From the NCBI GenBank assembly GCA_016806645.1, contig JACSYO010002159.1, positions 9,446,501 through 9,510,500 of the forward strand: 64,000 bases of DNA. The letters run 5' to 3'. Shown in pieces: positions 1 to 13,977 of the stretch; within the stretch, counting starts at the first letter, position 1; every line of letters starts with the position of its first letter. The notes under the pieces were generated by a model that was given only the letters and a program-made list of their open reading frames with translations, was not told the DNA's origin and searched no databases. Made by a program: the position numbers and the translations under genes. Origin of the DNA: Ophiodon elongatus (lineage: Eukaryota > Chordata > Actinopteri > Perciformes > Hexagrammidae).

Positions 1-743
1 GGGGAGATAGTGTTGTAGACCTAATAAGAACAAAGCTAATTAGAGACTTTGTCTTGCACAATTCCATAGCGTTCCCACAGGAGCCAGGACAACACTTGCC
101 ACCTATACTGCACCCTCCAAAGAGAGAGAGGCACTCTCTACAAACTTTTTCATTTTCACTGTTTAGCTGATTTTACAAGCAACCGAAAAATGAACAAGTC
201 TAGGCCATATGCTGCTGACTAGGTTACTTTGACATTATATTTAATCCCTTTATTTTTTTAAAGATAATTGTTATGTCTTTGGCTGGCACCTGCCCAATAT
301 GCCTGACCCTTTTCAATGTGTTGCATGTATGTGATGGTTAGACAGTTGAGGTTCTATTTCATTTTTTTTGTTGATTTCATTTAGTCAAACTCTGAGTTAG
401 GAGACGTCTTTTTGTAGTGTGTATTTATTTGATTTAAGCAGCATCCTGGGATCTTTTATCCTTTGTAGTACCCATCAGTTGTTTTTTTATTTGTAAAATC
501 AATTCAAATAAATAACTTATGAAATCCATCTGGTTATTTGTTTCTTTGCTTTTAACTAGAGAAATGGGTCGTAACATTCCTGCTGACTTTTCGGACCAAG
601 TGGAATGTTCACTTCCAAAGCAGTTAGCAACAGTCCTCAAGTGTTCTGGGCTGCCCCACTATGAAAAATGCAAGATCAGATAAATAAGTTCTGTTTTACT
701 TAGCGAACAGCAAACACTACAGTTCATCAAACCACTTATGGCA

Positions 744-1385
744 GGGGTTCTTAAACTTTTTGGGTCCAGGAACCTGTTACAGGGGAGAAAATGTACCAAC
801 CAATTTACTCCCTCGTTATTGTAACACCGATCAAGCATATGCTCACTACAATTTGTATTCTAGCTATTGGAACTATTTGTATTATAAAACCTTTCAACCT
901 AAATACTTCAAAGCTGTTTCATAGCAACTAACAGAAACACATTTTGAACTTAAATCATGTTAATACTACTCATATACTAATATATTATCAATATAACAAG
1001 GTAAAAAACTGTATTTGGCTCTATTTTACTTTATACTTCTCAAGTAATTGATCTTAAGAGCTTTCAGAACACAAACATTAGCAAGACTGGCATAGTCCTA
1101 ATAAGTCCAGATATACAAATTTACCAATCCAATGCTGACTAAGTAAGCGCTTCATCTTAAAAATAATGAACTTATTGCTTTATGTCACAATTATATATAT
1201 TTCTATTGGCCCAAAGTTAGCATGGGTGTAATGGAATCAATATACTTGTTTTATTGGTGGTAATGGTCCCCACCTGTAGACATGCCAATTTTAATGATAC
1301 AGCAACATATTTTGCAGAGTTCTGTTAGGGGTCTGTTAGGGGATCGCACTTAGGGATCCAGCATTTTGAGAATTACAGACCTATA
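744..1385. mobile_element. Possible degenerate non-autonomous DNA transposon (hAT-like ends)
   Basis: The left edge CAGGGGTTCTTAAACTTTTT followed by GGGTCC resembles the terminal repeats of hAT-type elements common in fish. The right edge, GGATCCAGCATTTTGAGAATTA, is a rough inverted match. There is no transposase. Edges and family are uncertain. Confidence 0.35.
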
Positions 1386-3464
1386 GGATTTGATGATCAC
1401 TTTACTGGCCACACTAATGTCTCTGTCCAGGTTATGTTATTTCACCAAGTGCTTTCCTTTTAACTCCATTCACACAATGTTGAGGGGGAAAAATGGGAAA
1501 ACCTCCTACTATTAAAAAATTGGCAGTATTGATTTTGGTATGAAAATTTTGGTGGAGCCACACAATAGTCATACAAGAAAATGTGATGCTATCCAAACAT
1601 ACCATAGATATTTCACATCAAACCATAATCTCACAACCAAGCGCACAATGATTTAGGGGTAAAGTGTTAAATCATACAAATAATCCACACGAGTCATCAC
1701 TACTGTTGTAACGTTAACATAAGTACAATATTTATTTCTTTAGCTAGCAAGATGTGTACACACTTGCAACATTAAACTCAACCAATGGGATGCTTCTGGG
1801 AGCCCTGGCTATCAGACCCCATTTTGTCGGTCCAGAGCTATAAGTGCAGTAGGGCCAGTTCTGCCATGCCCCACCAAGCAGAAATGTGCAAACATTTTAT
1901 TAAGTAGATAAAGTTGAGTTTGCCATAATTGTGTCCTAAATAAAGAAAAAGCCTATGATTTATTCTGTACAACAGTGCTGCCACGGGCCACTAATGCAAA
2001 AACGCAGATGCAAATTGCGAGTGTTCTAGCATTTTCCCAAGATGGTAACCCCCACTGCTAGCCACTTAAATAGACAATAAATTTGCTATATTACATATTT
2101 GGATTGCCTTGCTTGCACATTGAAAATGGGCTATATGTGCATCCATTATCTATACCAGTCTATCACAAGGCTAATATAGAATGACTTACAAAAACACATT
2201 CAAACCCACAAGAAATTTAGGAAATAGAGATCTAGACCTCACACGTTTGCTGGGGTTTGAAGACATTTTGGTTGGGAGAAGAGCTAAAACAATATATAAA
2301 TTAATTGATCAATTGAATTTACATCTATTGGTTCATCTTGGGCTCTTGGAACATGTGATGGGCATTCATCAATTCATTGAAACTAATGGAAATATTAATC
2401 AATCGAAAGATTAATCCATTTATGGGAGGCAGCTATGAGAACAAGTGAACAAGCCTTGTGTTGCAAAAAAATTCTACGAGCAATGTCTTATTAAGATTGG
2501 AAAAAAACGTCTTGGGCAGCAATTACTTTTTTTATATCTTAAAAGATTGACATGAGTGTGGAGTGTGCCGCCTCTTAACCTAAACTCAACCAGATTTTCA
2601 AACTAAAAGGGTGTTAGTAAGGTTGCTCTTATTTATTTTGGTGTCATAAATAATCCACTTTTTTATTTTCCACCACATTACTGATCATGAAAAACACTGA
2701 TAACCACCATAAATCACTAATCAAACAGTTAATTATTAGTTTAACATGGGCTACTTGAACCAGACATGTCAGCCATGTATAGTAGATAACAAACATAGCC
2801 CAGCCCAGCTGACAGTAGCAGAGTGCTGCCATGATGGCTAATGATTTTGCCCCATCATTAGCTCCCTGTGGTAACGATTTTGTACCCTCACCCATCCAAA
2901 ACGTGCTAACACCCTGCCAGGCTAAGTAGTGCTTTTTCATGCTGTAATTGGTGTTTTGGCTAATTGAGCACTACTGCTAAAAGCTTTCCACGGACTGGAC
3001 GTCATTTGTGACGTGAAGGAGCTTCACTTTGTAAGCAGTGTTTTTCTGTGAACTGATCAGCTGTTTTATTTCAGTTATAGTTTGATCTAGCTGCGTTGGG
3101 TCGCCTCCCTCTGTCAGTGTCAGTGATTCTTCTGTCCATATATCTATCTTCGTCGTCTCAAAGGCTTATCCCTCTGCCCAGTTAAATGAGGTTTTAAGGT
3201 CATTAACTGATCCAGGCTATTGTACTAATGCACCGGGGGTGTTCCAGATTTGATAAATGATTGGAAGGAGATAATGAGACTTAAATAGACATCTGGTATT
3301 AGCAGTGGCACACGGTGAGAGAAGACAAAGAACACTGGATGTTTTTCTTCCTTTGACTTCAAAGAAAAAAACATGTTTGTCATCAGGTTGACTTCCTAAC
3401 ATTTGGCATAATGGGTCAGTGGTTTCCAGCTGGTGTGTATTGCTTAATAAATGTGCTGTATTCA

Positions 3465-3468
<4 letters not shown>

Positions 3469-3512
<44 letters not shown>
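3469..3512. repeat. (TG)22 microsatellite
   Basis: Perfect TG run in the mbnl1 intron upstream of exon 2. Confidence 0.95.
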
Positions 3513-3517
<5 letters not shown>

Positions 3518-3633
3518 GGCCAGTCTGGCAGCACTCTGAGTCCTCAGACAGGCCGTTCTTTGTGCTGCATCTGATGTCATAATTTGGCTGACGTATGCTT
3601 GCTAACAGGAACCTTTGGTCAAGAAAGTGCATG

Positions 3634-3637
<4 letters not shown>

Positions 3638-3675
<38 letters not shown>

Positions 3676-3688
3676 GGTGGGTGTGTGT
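3638..3688. repeat. TG-rich microsatellite
   Basis: (TG)n run followed by an imperfect GTGGGGG-interrupted part. Confidence 0.9.
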
Positions 3689-4355
3689 ATGCTTGTGTAT
3701 TCTCATCACGGTCCTCAGACAGACAGAGTTTTCTTGATTGATGTCGTCTTTGGGAGCAGGAGGGAAACAGGGTGCCAATGGGAGGGAATTAATAATGTAC
3801 ACGGGTTTGGAACAGTGGCGTCCGGACTTGAGCTCTACAGTTGTGAAACTGGTCACAGTATTCGGTAGTCTGAGGGGAGTTCAGACACAGCGTGTGCAGA
3901 GAGAGAAAGACAGAGAGAATGCAGAAAAGATCAGAAGCTCTTGGATTATGTGTGGTTAAATCAAAATGAGTCATTCTGGATGGGGAGATTAAAAGCTCAT
4001 TTAGAATCAATGGGTGATTACTGGAGGAAACGTGAAGAAGGGTCTGATGGAAAGCAATGCGCTATTCAACCCTAGGAGGATGTAGGTATCTGCCAGTAAA
4101 GATACTGCTGAAATCATACGTACATACATACTTCTTTGATTAATATTAATCTCCCTCTTTCTGCTTTCGTACCTCTCTCCTACTGGCTACCACTCTCTTC
4201 TTCTGTTCTTGTTTTTGTCTCTGTTGCTGGTCCATGAGTGGAATTCTGCCACAGGTTTTATTCTCTGGGATTCCACAGACACATCTTTCAGAGAGCTGCC
4301 ATACTACCACAGGCAACAAATGGTTTTAGGTTTTGATCGTATTGTCCCACAGCAC

Positions 4356-4356
<1 letters not shown>

Positions 4357-4400
<44 letters not shown>
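4357..4400. repeat. (AC)22 microsatellite
   Basis: Perfect AC run; the complement strand of the same motif found at 3.5 kb. Confidence 0.95.
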
Positions 4401-4403
<3 letters not shown>

Positions 4404-5175
4404 AACAAAGTAAGTCAATGACTTCATTAACATGTGACTCAAAGTGCCTTGACCCTTAGTATTGCAGATACTAAACCCCTCATTTCAACAAGTTGGATCA
4501 AACGGATGAAAATAAATCTTGAGAGACAAGAGAGATAAAGAGAATGATGAAAATGTAGGGAAGAATAAAAAATACCGGGCATCACAAAGAAAAGGAGTGA
4601 CAGAGTATCAGCAACAGATGGTTCATGACTGTGCAAAACCAGATATATAAACTTAAATAGTGAAGTTTAGAAACAATTTTATGCTTTTAGTATGCCTATG
4701 TATGAGGGAGAAACAAAGAAAGAGAATAGATGGATAAATGGATGGCACAATTATAATAATGACCTGCATTTTAGCAGAAGAAACATGTTAAGATTTGCCC
4801 TCAGTATTTTCAGCATTAAGATCAATCTTCTTTAGTTTACGGTGTCTGCTCATCTAACCCAGAAGAATATAATCATATCTTGGCCAAAACTGTGGTCTGT
4901 TTCTTGTAACGCATTATGTACAATTACAGACCCTTATCCCTCATCATTTTCCCAACACACTGCTCTGCTGGCATACTTACACTATGTAGAACTTCCACAG
5001 GCATTATTCAAAAATGTTAGATGTAATAAATAACAATATAAATTTATTGATGGGTTTTATTCTTGCCTTATGATAATTGTGGTCATTTCCAATGAAGTGC
5101 TCTTTCGTGAAAATACAGTGAATAATGCATAGTGGCATAACTGAAATTGATTCATTAACTCAGTACACATTGTAA

Positions 5176-5511
5176 ACATGAGTTTATGGTCTCAATCCCT
5201 AGTTTCAAGTATTCTTCAATACAGCATGATTTAATTTAGTAAATTGTGGTGCCACTTAGAGTAAAACTCCATAAAGCGGAGTATACTTTAGGGCGGGCTT
5301 ACTGTGATTGACAGGTCGCTACCACTACCAGAGCCGTACGGCGTCTCTATGTCACTCCTCCGCAGACTAAATATGGTGACTTCCGTTCAATTGTTGCAAA
5401 AAGTCAAGATGGCGACGGCCAAAACGTCAAACTCAAGGCTTCAAAACGGTAGTCAACAAACCAATAGGTGATGTCACATTGACTACGTCCACTTCTTATA
5501 TACAGTCTATG
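5176..5511 (+). repeat. Teleost interspersed repeat, copy 1 (TATATACAGTCTATG family)
   Basis: It runs from GAGTTTATGGTCTCAATC through AAAGCGGAGTATACTTTAGG, TGATTGACAGGTCGCTACCA and CAAGATGGCGACGGCCAAAA to TTATATACAGTCTATG. I recognise this as a high-copy repeat of spiny-rayed fish. A diverged second copy lies at 37245-37613 in the same orientation. Confidence 0.75.
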
Positions 5512-5644
5512 ATCTTTAGCGATTAAAAGCTTCACCACATTCACCAGCTATCACAAATCACGTGTCTGTCTGCTGTCTGGTGTTTGGCAGGTAGAGTTCT
5601 GTGGGTTTGCTTCAGGTTGATAAGTGCTGAGACTGAACTAATAT

Positions 5645-5755
5645 AATAAGCTGAAAGACACTCAAATGCTCCGTTTAGCTGATGATTCTCTTTGGGTTCA
5701 TCACTTTGACCCTCTCCGTACACATTACAAAGTAAATTGATCCCTGACTAATATG
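5645..5755 (+). repeat. Interspersed repeat, copy 1 (GCTGAAAGA..AAATGCTCCGT family)
   Basis: It shares AGCTGAAAGA, AAATGCTCCGT, TAGCTGA, GGGTTCATCACT and TTGATCC, in the same order and spacing, with 43311-43455. Confidence 0.6.
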
Positions 5756-7269
5756 AAAATACTGATTTGAGCTGCTTTAAGATTGTAGCGTGTCCAGAGG
5801 GTGGAAATTAAATGGTTAACAAAATCCAGTGCCCACTGTCCTGCTATACTGTTGTTTTTATGGACGGCCTCGTTGATGTAACCTCATCATAGAGGATTAT
5901 GTGATCCTGATTAAAACCATGTTGTTTCCGAGGTCAGAACCCGCCACATGTGCGATACCTGAAACTGCAGGGAAAATGCTGCAGTGGTAATTGAAGTAAC
6001 TCAAGGTTAGGACACGTATGTGTTTGTGTATTAGCCATGTATATGTAGGCACCTGATAATTTAGCTGTATTGTTCCCATTATACTGATGAATTAATAAGC
6101 ATTAAAAACATTCTGCCACCCAAAACTTTGTGTTATATCCTCTAAAAAAAGAAATAAGAGTTAATGTGTGCATGTGTGTCCAGGAGTTGATTTATGGCTG
6201 AAAGCTATCTGGTGTAATGAGGCCAAGGTTGATTTATAAGCGCAGAATGCCCCATTCCCCATTCCCCAGCGTGTACATGCAAACACATACACTTAAGATT
6301 GGGTGTGTGACAGCTGGTTCACTTTCTTTTAATGGCTTGCCAATTAAAAGCCAAGTAAAACTAGGCTTTGCCACAGCCAAAGCCTGGCAAAAATGAATTG
6401 GTTCAAATTTCAGAATCTATATTTGGTTATGAGACTACCGTATGTGGAAGCTGTTTACCAAAACCTTCCCCTGACACGTTAAATTATGTTTTGTAGCTTT
6501 AAATAAGGAACAAATACAATTTGTTTGGTGCAAAAGCTGTGAGAGCACACCAGTCCAGGCAATCACCTAAAAAGGTAAGATGGGAGAGAAACAGACAGGT
6601 AGGAGACAAGGAGGAAGACGAAGCAAACGAGAGAATGCGTGAGAGACAGACGTATGCAGTCTGTTAGCATATTAGCGTCTAAGCGGAGGACAGGCAGACA
6701 GGTGAAGGAGGAACGGAGTTAACATGAGCGGAGTCTGGTAGCCATACGCTCTAAGCCAGAGGGAGCACTGCTTTGGATCAGACAGACTCACCATTAACCT
6801 ATACTGACACTGTGTAGACAGCGGGGGAAACAGCAGAGAAAAAGGGGCAGGAGAGACATTAGCATCGCAGGCAGTGATCGGTGGGGACTTCATGCAGGAT
6901 TGAATTGTTCAAACAACAACACAGTAATAGATAATGGGTCTATTGGCGAAAATAGAGGGGTAGGCAGATGTCAAGGTGCTGACCTTTCTAAATACGGTGA
7001 GGTAAATCCTCATCACTACAAGCATAACAATTATGATTTTGCCTTCATCCTCATGAGATAATGGGTTCACACCTGTCTATCTTCAAGGAACTAAATATTC
7101 TACAGTACCTCTTTCAAAAACATATTAATGATGATACACATAAACAGTTATCCTCATCAGATTGCATTGTATTGTATTGTAAGTGATTCGACCCCACGGT
7201 ATTATTTCTACAACTACAACTGATCCGAGAAGATAACCACATGAAATTATCTGTGGGTATGTCACAATA

Positions 7270-7410
7270 CTAAATGGACTTGTACAGCGCCTTTCTAGTC
7301 TTCCAACCACTCAAAGCGCTTTAACAATTTGGGATTCAGCGTCTTGCTCAAGGACACATCAACATGAACTAGAGGAACCAGGGATCGATCCGCCGATCCA
7401 CAGTTGCCCC
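7270..7410 (+). repeat. Teleost interspersed repeat fragment (AGCGCCTTTCTAGTCTTC family)
   Basis: AATGGACTTGTACAGCGCCT, TTCTAGTCTTCCAACCACTC and AAAGCGCTTT, then TTCAGCGTCTTGCTCAAGGA and CCAGGGATCGA, follow a repeat very common in teleosts. A central part is deleted relative to the form I know. Confidence 0.65.
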
Positions 7411-9468
7411 TACAATGAGACACCTTTCAAATTACACAAACACATTTGATCTATTTTATATACATAGAACATATTGAGTAAAGCTGCCTTAGTTGCCCGT
7501 TGTAAACCAATAAAGAGATTGCCTTCAAAGAGTGCTTGGGGTATTTTATGTAAGCTCTGCATTGTCACAGTTAATCACACACACATGCACAAGCACACGC
7601 ACAACCACAACCACAAACACAAACACAAACACTGGAGTTGACGTGCTAGAGTCTAGTCACCCAGGGGGAATGTGCCTTTAAAAATCAAAAGACATTAACC
7701 AATTAGCACTGATCAATAGTCACAGCCACACAGGGATGAACCAGACTAGGTGCATTGTTAATGTGTGCCTCGGCCAATAGGCAGGCTGGGAATACTATTA
7801 CTCTCAGCTCTCAGCCAATGAAAAGGCTGGGAGAACTCTTAACATTCTGCTGCTCTCCAATGCAAAGTACCTTTCTTGCTGTAACTAGGCAGAACAGGCT
7901 GCTCAAGGAAACAAAAGGGAGAGATGGAGAGATCAAGACAAGGAGAGGAAAGAGGGGAGGTGAGAGGAATAGAGGAAGAATGGGACAGTGCATGTGTTAG
8001 GTTGCGAAAGCAGGTGTCATAGTGGGCTGCAATGGGCAGCAGGTAATCTCACTGAGATAAGCATGACAACCAACCTTTAATTCCCCATGGGAGGTGGTAC
8101 TGTGGAGTTGTCCCAGGGTTGTTCTCCCTATCCCCATGTAAATAGATTTATATAAAGGACTAATGGGAAGATATGGAGGGAGGATGTATTTTGATGGGGG
8201 AAGATTGAGACGAGGGAAGACGAAAGAGTAAAAGCGACACGGTCATACTTCTACTTTGCACATTCTGCACACAGACCCGAATATGTTCGCATGATCCCAG
8301 CAGCACCTCTGCACTGCAACTGTTCTGTATTCATGATGAGGAGAACAAATATCGGCATGGGGCTTGGGCTGTGCAGGGGATTTAGGCAGGAGGGAGCAAA
8401 GGAGAAAGGGAAAGTAAAAAAAGAGGAGGAGATATCTAAAATATTACACCTATCTGGGGGAGTGTTCACTGGAGCAGGCATTATGAGAGTGTAAATTACA
8501 TTCCCTCCGTCTCCCCTTTGACTGCTGGCTGCTGGATGAATATATTCGCCCACAGCTCCGAGCACCCAGACACACACTGCACTGCCTACAGACACTTGCA
8601 GAATATCAGATGAAGTCCCATGATGTGTTTATGTTATTGTCACAGAAGTGTCATATCGATCTGGCATCACTTCTCCAGCCTGTTCTTTTCTGAAACGATG
8701 TAAAGTATTGACTCATAAGTCATTTGTCTCAATTGGGAGGAGATCAATAGTAATTCACTGGGCCATGTAAAACATCCAGTGTCAAGTGGGGCAGCTTCTA
8801 AGGTGGTAGGACGGACGAGAGCCCCGGTCTTTGCTAATCAAAATTCCAAGAACAGTGCAGCAGAAGTTCAGTTATAGTTTTTTAACTTCTTTTTAATTTT
8901 CTGTCTTTATTTTTACTCAACAACCGTTATAAAGATTTCTTTGTGGTCTGGTGGTCTGACAAAACACGCAATTTAAAGATGTCAAATTAGGACGTGTCAA
9001 TTGCGGATATAAAATGTTCTGACATTTTATAATCTCAATTCACAAAAATAATAATGATGATAATAATCACAAAATAAGCTAATAATTTTGTCTATAAAAT
9101 AAACAAATAAGGGCCAGATTGATGGATAATCAAAAGTATCCATATCATCATCGATGGTACCTAGAGAAAAAACGGGAAGGTAGCGAGCGCACAGCTTAGG
9201 TCGTAAAGGGGGAAACGAAAGCAGAACTGATCAGTCTTTACAGCAAAGCCAGTGGCAGGCCCAGATGTCAGGGATGTTAGGTCAACGCCTGCTAAATCGG
9301 AGGGCAGACACTTGAGTCAAGGCTCATTACTTCTTTACATTAGACAACAGTCAAAGGAAACACTATTCTAATTTGCCTCTTTCCATGTCTCCATCCTCCC
9401 TATCCCATCTTCTTCTCTTTCGCCCGCCTTGTCTCCTCCTCCTTCCTCCTCCTCTCTCACCCAATCAG

Positions 9469-9639
9469 GGCCGCTGTTCCAGGGAGAACTGCAAGTACCT
9501 GCATCCTCCCCCCCACCTAAAGACCCAGCTGGAGATCAATGGAAGGAACAACCTCATCCAGCAGAAAAACATGGCCATGCTGGCCCAGCAGATGCAGCTC
9601 GCCAACGCCATGATGCCAGGCACACAGCTACAGCCAGTG
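9469..9639 (+). CDS. mbnl1: mbnl1 exon 2: second half of zinc finger 2 and start of linker
   Basis: The exon is 171 nt, 57 codons, phase 0 at both ends, starting GRCSRENCKYLHPPPHLK and ending MMPGTQLQPV. It supplies the second and third Cys and the His of zinc finger 2 (pattern C-X7-C-X4-C-X3-H); the first Cys must come from the upstream exon, so the finger is split by the intron as in other vertebrates. The stretch NGRNNLIQQKNMAMLAQQMQLANAMM after the finger is nearly identical to human MBNL1. The acceptor is a strong pyrimidine tract plus CAG; the donor is GTGAGA at 9640. Fingers 1 and 2 form the first RNA-binding tandem pair. Confidence 0.96.
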
Positions 9640-10837
9640 GTGAGAGGGCACGTACATACACAGCTCACATGAACATAAAGAAAAATAGATTACACTCATT
9701 ATCTACACACATGGCTTCATTCTTTTAAAATATATCTGGATTTATTTACAGAGCAAGAACTATAAATAAATGTTAGCCCCAGACATAAATGGCACAATGA
9801 TTTACACCGGATCTTTGAGGTTTTACGGGACATAATGGCTCTAAATAAGATAAAAAGAGAAATGTCAGAGTATTTCTGATGCTCGGAAAACATGTTATTA
9901 TATTATTTAGAGCAGTTTCTTTTCTAATGATTGCATATTGGGGAAATTCGTTTTGAACCAGAGGGCTCAGAGACCTGCAATTTTTACTTATCCTATTATG
10001 CTTCATAACCCAGCGCTGTTTGCAGGGCATCGGTTTTTAACAATTGTTAACATAGTTTTTATGGTTAAATACAAATGTAGGATGAATTAGGCTAGAGAAT
10101 GAAATACAATTTGTGCACGAAAAAAATACATCACATCCAAATTTAGTTTGTTATACCTGGAGCAAAAGAGACAAATTCAACTACAGGTTTCTGTTTTAAG
10201 CAACAACAAAAAATAACAATTTCGATCAATAATTACATTTTTATTGGATTTTTTTCATTTAAAGTCATAATTGGTTAGTGAACTCACGAACTCTGGCAGG
10301 TTGCTGGAAATATGTTATGCAGCTTAAACTGTGGTTTGAGAGTGCCTGTATCATGCTTTATACGCTGTTGGGTTTAATTTAATTGCATATGTTAAAGGCA
10401 AAGTGGTTAATAAATGACGGCAAAACATGGGTGCAATCATATGATCAACTTGTGGCCTGCCCTAAAAATGCTAACAATGGTTTTGACCCTTGTTGCCTTC
10501 ATTCATGCCTTCATTCATACTTGCCAAAATGACCAAATCTATCCTTCAACTTTGAAGAGTCAGGATAGCTGCATAAAAATTATTGTTCAATTGAAGCATA
10601 AACATTGAGTCTTGACCAAAAAAAACCTCCAACAACGTAATGTCTGCCTTCTCTCAAATACAATGGGACTATCTGGCTCTCGGCTGGATCAAAGCGCCAA
10701 AAATAAATTGAATTTGAAAAACTAAAACTCAACAGCGTCTCTTTCCAGAAATCCTGACTCGGGTACTCAAGAAAATCCACAGACCCTGTAGTTATCACTT
10801 GCTGCCTACCATGAAACTTTTGGGCCGAACTTCTCTT

Positions 10838-10925
10838 TAAATGATTAATCAGTCATTAAAATAGTTTGCCGATTAATTTTCTGTCAATTGGCTCATTGAT
10901 TAATTGACTAATTGTTTCAGCGCAA
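10838..10925 (+). repeat. Teleost interspersed repeat fragment (GATTAATTTTCTGT..ACTAATTGTTTCAGC)
   Basis: AATAGTTTGCCGATTAATTT, TCTGTCAATTGG and TTAATTGACTAATTGTTTCA resemble a high-copy AT-rich repeat of fish genomes, in mbnl1 intron 2. Confidence 0.6.
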
Positions 10926-13900
10926 GTTCATTAATATCATGTTAGCCCAGATTAATCAAGCAGTGAATGAACAACGTGGACCGGGCATCAGACACTGAAT
11001 TCTTACCATACAGTGATCAATAAAGTATTATATTATCATCACGTAACACACCCACAAATCCATGAATGCACACACACACACACTGACGCAGTACATTACA
11101 TTAGAAAGGGCTCTGTGACTGTGCTGCATGCTCCACGGAACTTCAAGGTGATGGCCGGAGCTCCAGTCAGCCAGCTCAAATGAATCCTTCCCTGCCTGGT
11201 CCACGAGACCTTACAGAGTCAATGAGACCTGTCAGTCAGGCTTGAAGTAATTCCTCTGTCGTCTCCTCTGTCCCTTTATGTTTAAGTGAGAGCAGTGGAG
11301 TGAATTTGTCTCAGACTATTCAAAAGAGCTTCAGATGCTGCATGCTTGGACACACACGCGCATGGACACTTAGCCGATGGCTTATCACCCTTATCTGAGG
11401 AAGAGGGGCTGAGTCGAGAGGCCCATTGAGAGGAACAGAGGAAACCATGAAAGGATTTAAAGAAGCAATATATCTCCCTGGGACTGCAAGGCCTTCCCTT
11501 TCTGTTTATGTCATGGGGAGAGAGAAAGTAAGGAGAAGAGAGGATGAGGAAGACAGGCTGACAGAGAAGGACACAGCTGAAGAAGAAAGGGAGGAACGAG
11601 TGAGGCAGGCCGAGATAAATGAACAGAGTAAAGACAGGTTGGTAAAGTGAAAGAGATAGGACGACAGCAGTGAGGAGAGATGGCTTTAGACCTGCACTAC
11701 AAAGAAAAGTCAAGAAAACAGAGCCATGTTGTGTGCAAAGGGAATAAAAGGGTAAGATCGGGTACTAGCCTTTCAAGGAATCAGACTTTATTCCTCTATC
11801 CTTCCCTTGTGCCCTTAGCTTAGTTTCCTGCCCCCATCGCTGGTATCTCTACCCAATTATATCTGCTGCTCTCCTACTTTTTTTTGTTTATAGCTGGCAA
11901 CCCTCCCTCCATGTGCGTAGGAGAGTGCTTTCATTTCACGCATGGAACAGTGCAGAGGGTGAAGTAATTAAGGCCCCCACAGCTGTCTGTGAGTGATGGT
12001 GCTCGTGATGCTTTTTATTAGAGAGTCAACGTCAGCGGACAGCCCACATTACAATTATATATATCTACAGTAGCATTTCACTCACTCACGCGCACTTTTG
12101 GTGTACTTGTGTGGGGCAGATGGTGAATAGAAATAAGTTAATTAAAGCCATAAAAGCCACAAGGGAATTCTTACGTCTGTATAGTTTCATGTATTTCCAT
12201 GTTTGGGGTGAGCAGGGAGGTAGGCTAGTGTTTAAAATGGTTGCACCAAATCCCAGAGTGTGAACAGTATAGATAAAGTACTATAGCAATCCAACAAATC
12301 TGAAGTCAAGACGCTTCCCAATGATCAAATTTAATGGACTTAAAGTACTTGTCTGGTACAGACATTCAGAATCTGTGACATATTTCAAATCAAAATCTTA
12401 AAAGAGTATTTTTTTAAAAACTAAATAAGTCTCCTTCTTCAAACAAATAATTCAGTTGATAAGCAACAAAACACATTCTTGCTCAACTCAAGACACTCAA
12501 AAGGTTTGCTGCCTTGATATGGTATGACCAATAGCTCAGTTTAGCTCATGTTGGAAAACTTTAGATACATAAAGCTGTGCAATAACATGAATTCAGTTTG
12601 TGAATTTAGGATTTTTCTACTTGTGTTACTGTTGGATTACATTTACCATTATCATGTCACTTGTGGCCACAGTGGAGACTATTCAGGAAAAGTCTTGCTC
12701 ATCTCGCTTTAAATTGCAATTTTCAAACTCATGTGTCTTGTATAATGTTTATTTCACTCTTCTTTACTTATATAGTTGTGTTTATTTTTTTACTTTTCAT
12801 TGCCATCCTTGTCTTATTGTTAACAGTTATATCTAAATCAATGTAAAGCATCATGCCATTCTGTTTCTAAAGGTAATGTACTGATTCAGTTTATTTTCAA
12901 TTTTATTATCTTTTTTTGGCATTGTGCACATTTTACCAAAAGTTCTATTGCATAGCATAGGAATAGCTTTTTGGTCAAACTTGGTACTACGACATAAAAA
13001 TGTGTGGCAAATTGGATTATTGTACAACTTTAAAGATTGTGCCATTTATGCACTCTGTGGACAAACAATTTATCAAGCTACATGTTGTAAATATGGAATG
13101 CTTTGTAAGAAATACCATACTAGGCATAGTAAGAAATTGAAACAGCTTTAGCTGAAACTATTGCTTTTGATATTTCTATTCAACTCTTAGAGAGCAAGTT
13201 GAGTTATTTGGTCTAGATCAGAGGATACCCTCATAGCATTCTGTTGTCACATATAATTGTGATCATCACTGCAGCAACACGAACTGCTGACAGGAGACAC
13301 GCAGTGTGATGTTTTTCTGTTCTTACTGTGTAAATATGTTCGGTTTAACATAACTGCTTTCAATCCATTACGATTGTGATTTATAACAATAATCTGCAAT
13401 GTCCTATCATCATTGGCAACAAATCAATGCCAAGTGAAGAGATATTCACATCACAAACTTCTCTCAGGATGACATCAGTGCATTGTTACAGCCTCATGAG
13501 TCTTTTCACTGACAACATACAAACCTTGAGCTTCAAATATCTGAGCACCTTTAGAAAGATATCTCTTTTCCAGAGTACCTTGTGATAGGACATCATTCTT
13601 CAGACATTCCAGAGGGGAGCAATGAAAAAAATTTGAAAGTCCACGCTGTTATTCTTGATTTTCTGAGTCATCCCAGAGCAGTGAGGAGGTTTTGTGAGGA
13701 ATGTAGCTGTCCACAGCCCTGGCTGCCGCTGCTCTATTACTCACTGTGTCCTGTTGGCAAGGGCTCAGGAGACAATCCTCAGACTGGGGCTGGGGTCAGG
13801 AACGTGCAGGGAAAACTTGCACTGTGCTATGTCAGCTAGCATACTCCTTAGCCTCATTGTCTTTCAAACTCCAGTAAAGCACATACAGGCAGTACATTTG

Positions 13901-13977
13901 TGTACAGTATAGCCCTTCCTCCCCCTTCCAAGCTCACACAGCTTGATGCCAGTCAGATTTATTTTCAATCAGGAGAG

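Larger units (their letters stand above)
1..9468 (+). other. mbnl1: mbnl1 intron upstream of exon 2 (3' part)
   Basis: No coding exon can be supported here. I looked for the first coding exon (zinc finger 1, CREFQRG-like, ending FDSLK) and did not find it, so it lies upstream of the window. The stretch contains a degenerate transposon-like repeat (about 744-1385), three recognisable teleost repeat fragments (5176-5511, 5645-5755, 7270-7410), three TG/CA microsatellites at 3.4-4.4 kb, and purine-rich low-complexity sequence at 6.6-6.7, 7.9-8.2 and 8.39-8.45 kb. The intron ends in a long pyrimidine tract (about 9385-9460) before the CAG acceptor at 9466-9468. Confidence 0.8.

Noticed and set aside
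3584..3868. Cys/Val- and His/Thr-repeat frames over TG/CA tracts (here and at 20.3, 54.6, 56.0 and 58.6 kb)
   Set aside because: Translations of dinucleotide repeats; not proteins.
1..9468. Search for the first coding exon of mbnl1 (zinc finger 1)
   Set aside because: No CREFQRG-like sequence with CX6CX3H spacing was found on the + strand; the exon must be upstream.
11282..11713. 143-codon frame on the - strand with Leu/Ser/Phe-rich, membrane-like composition
   Set aside because: It is the complement of a purine-rich low-complexity tract (GAGAGAAAG-type). The hydrophobic look is a composition effect.
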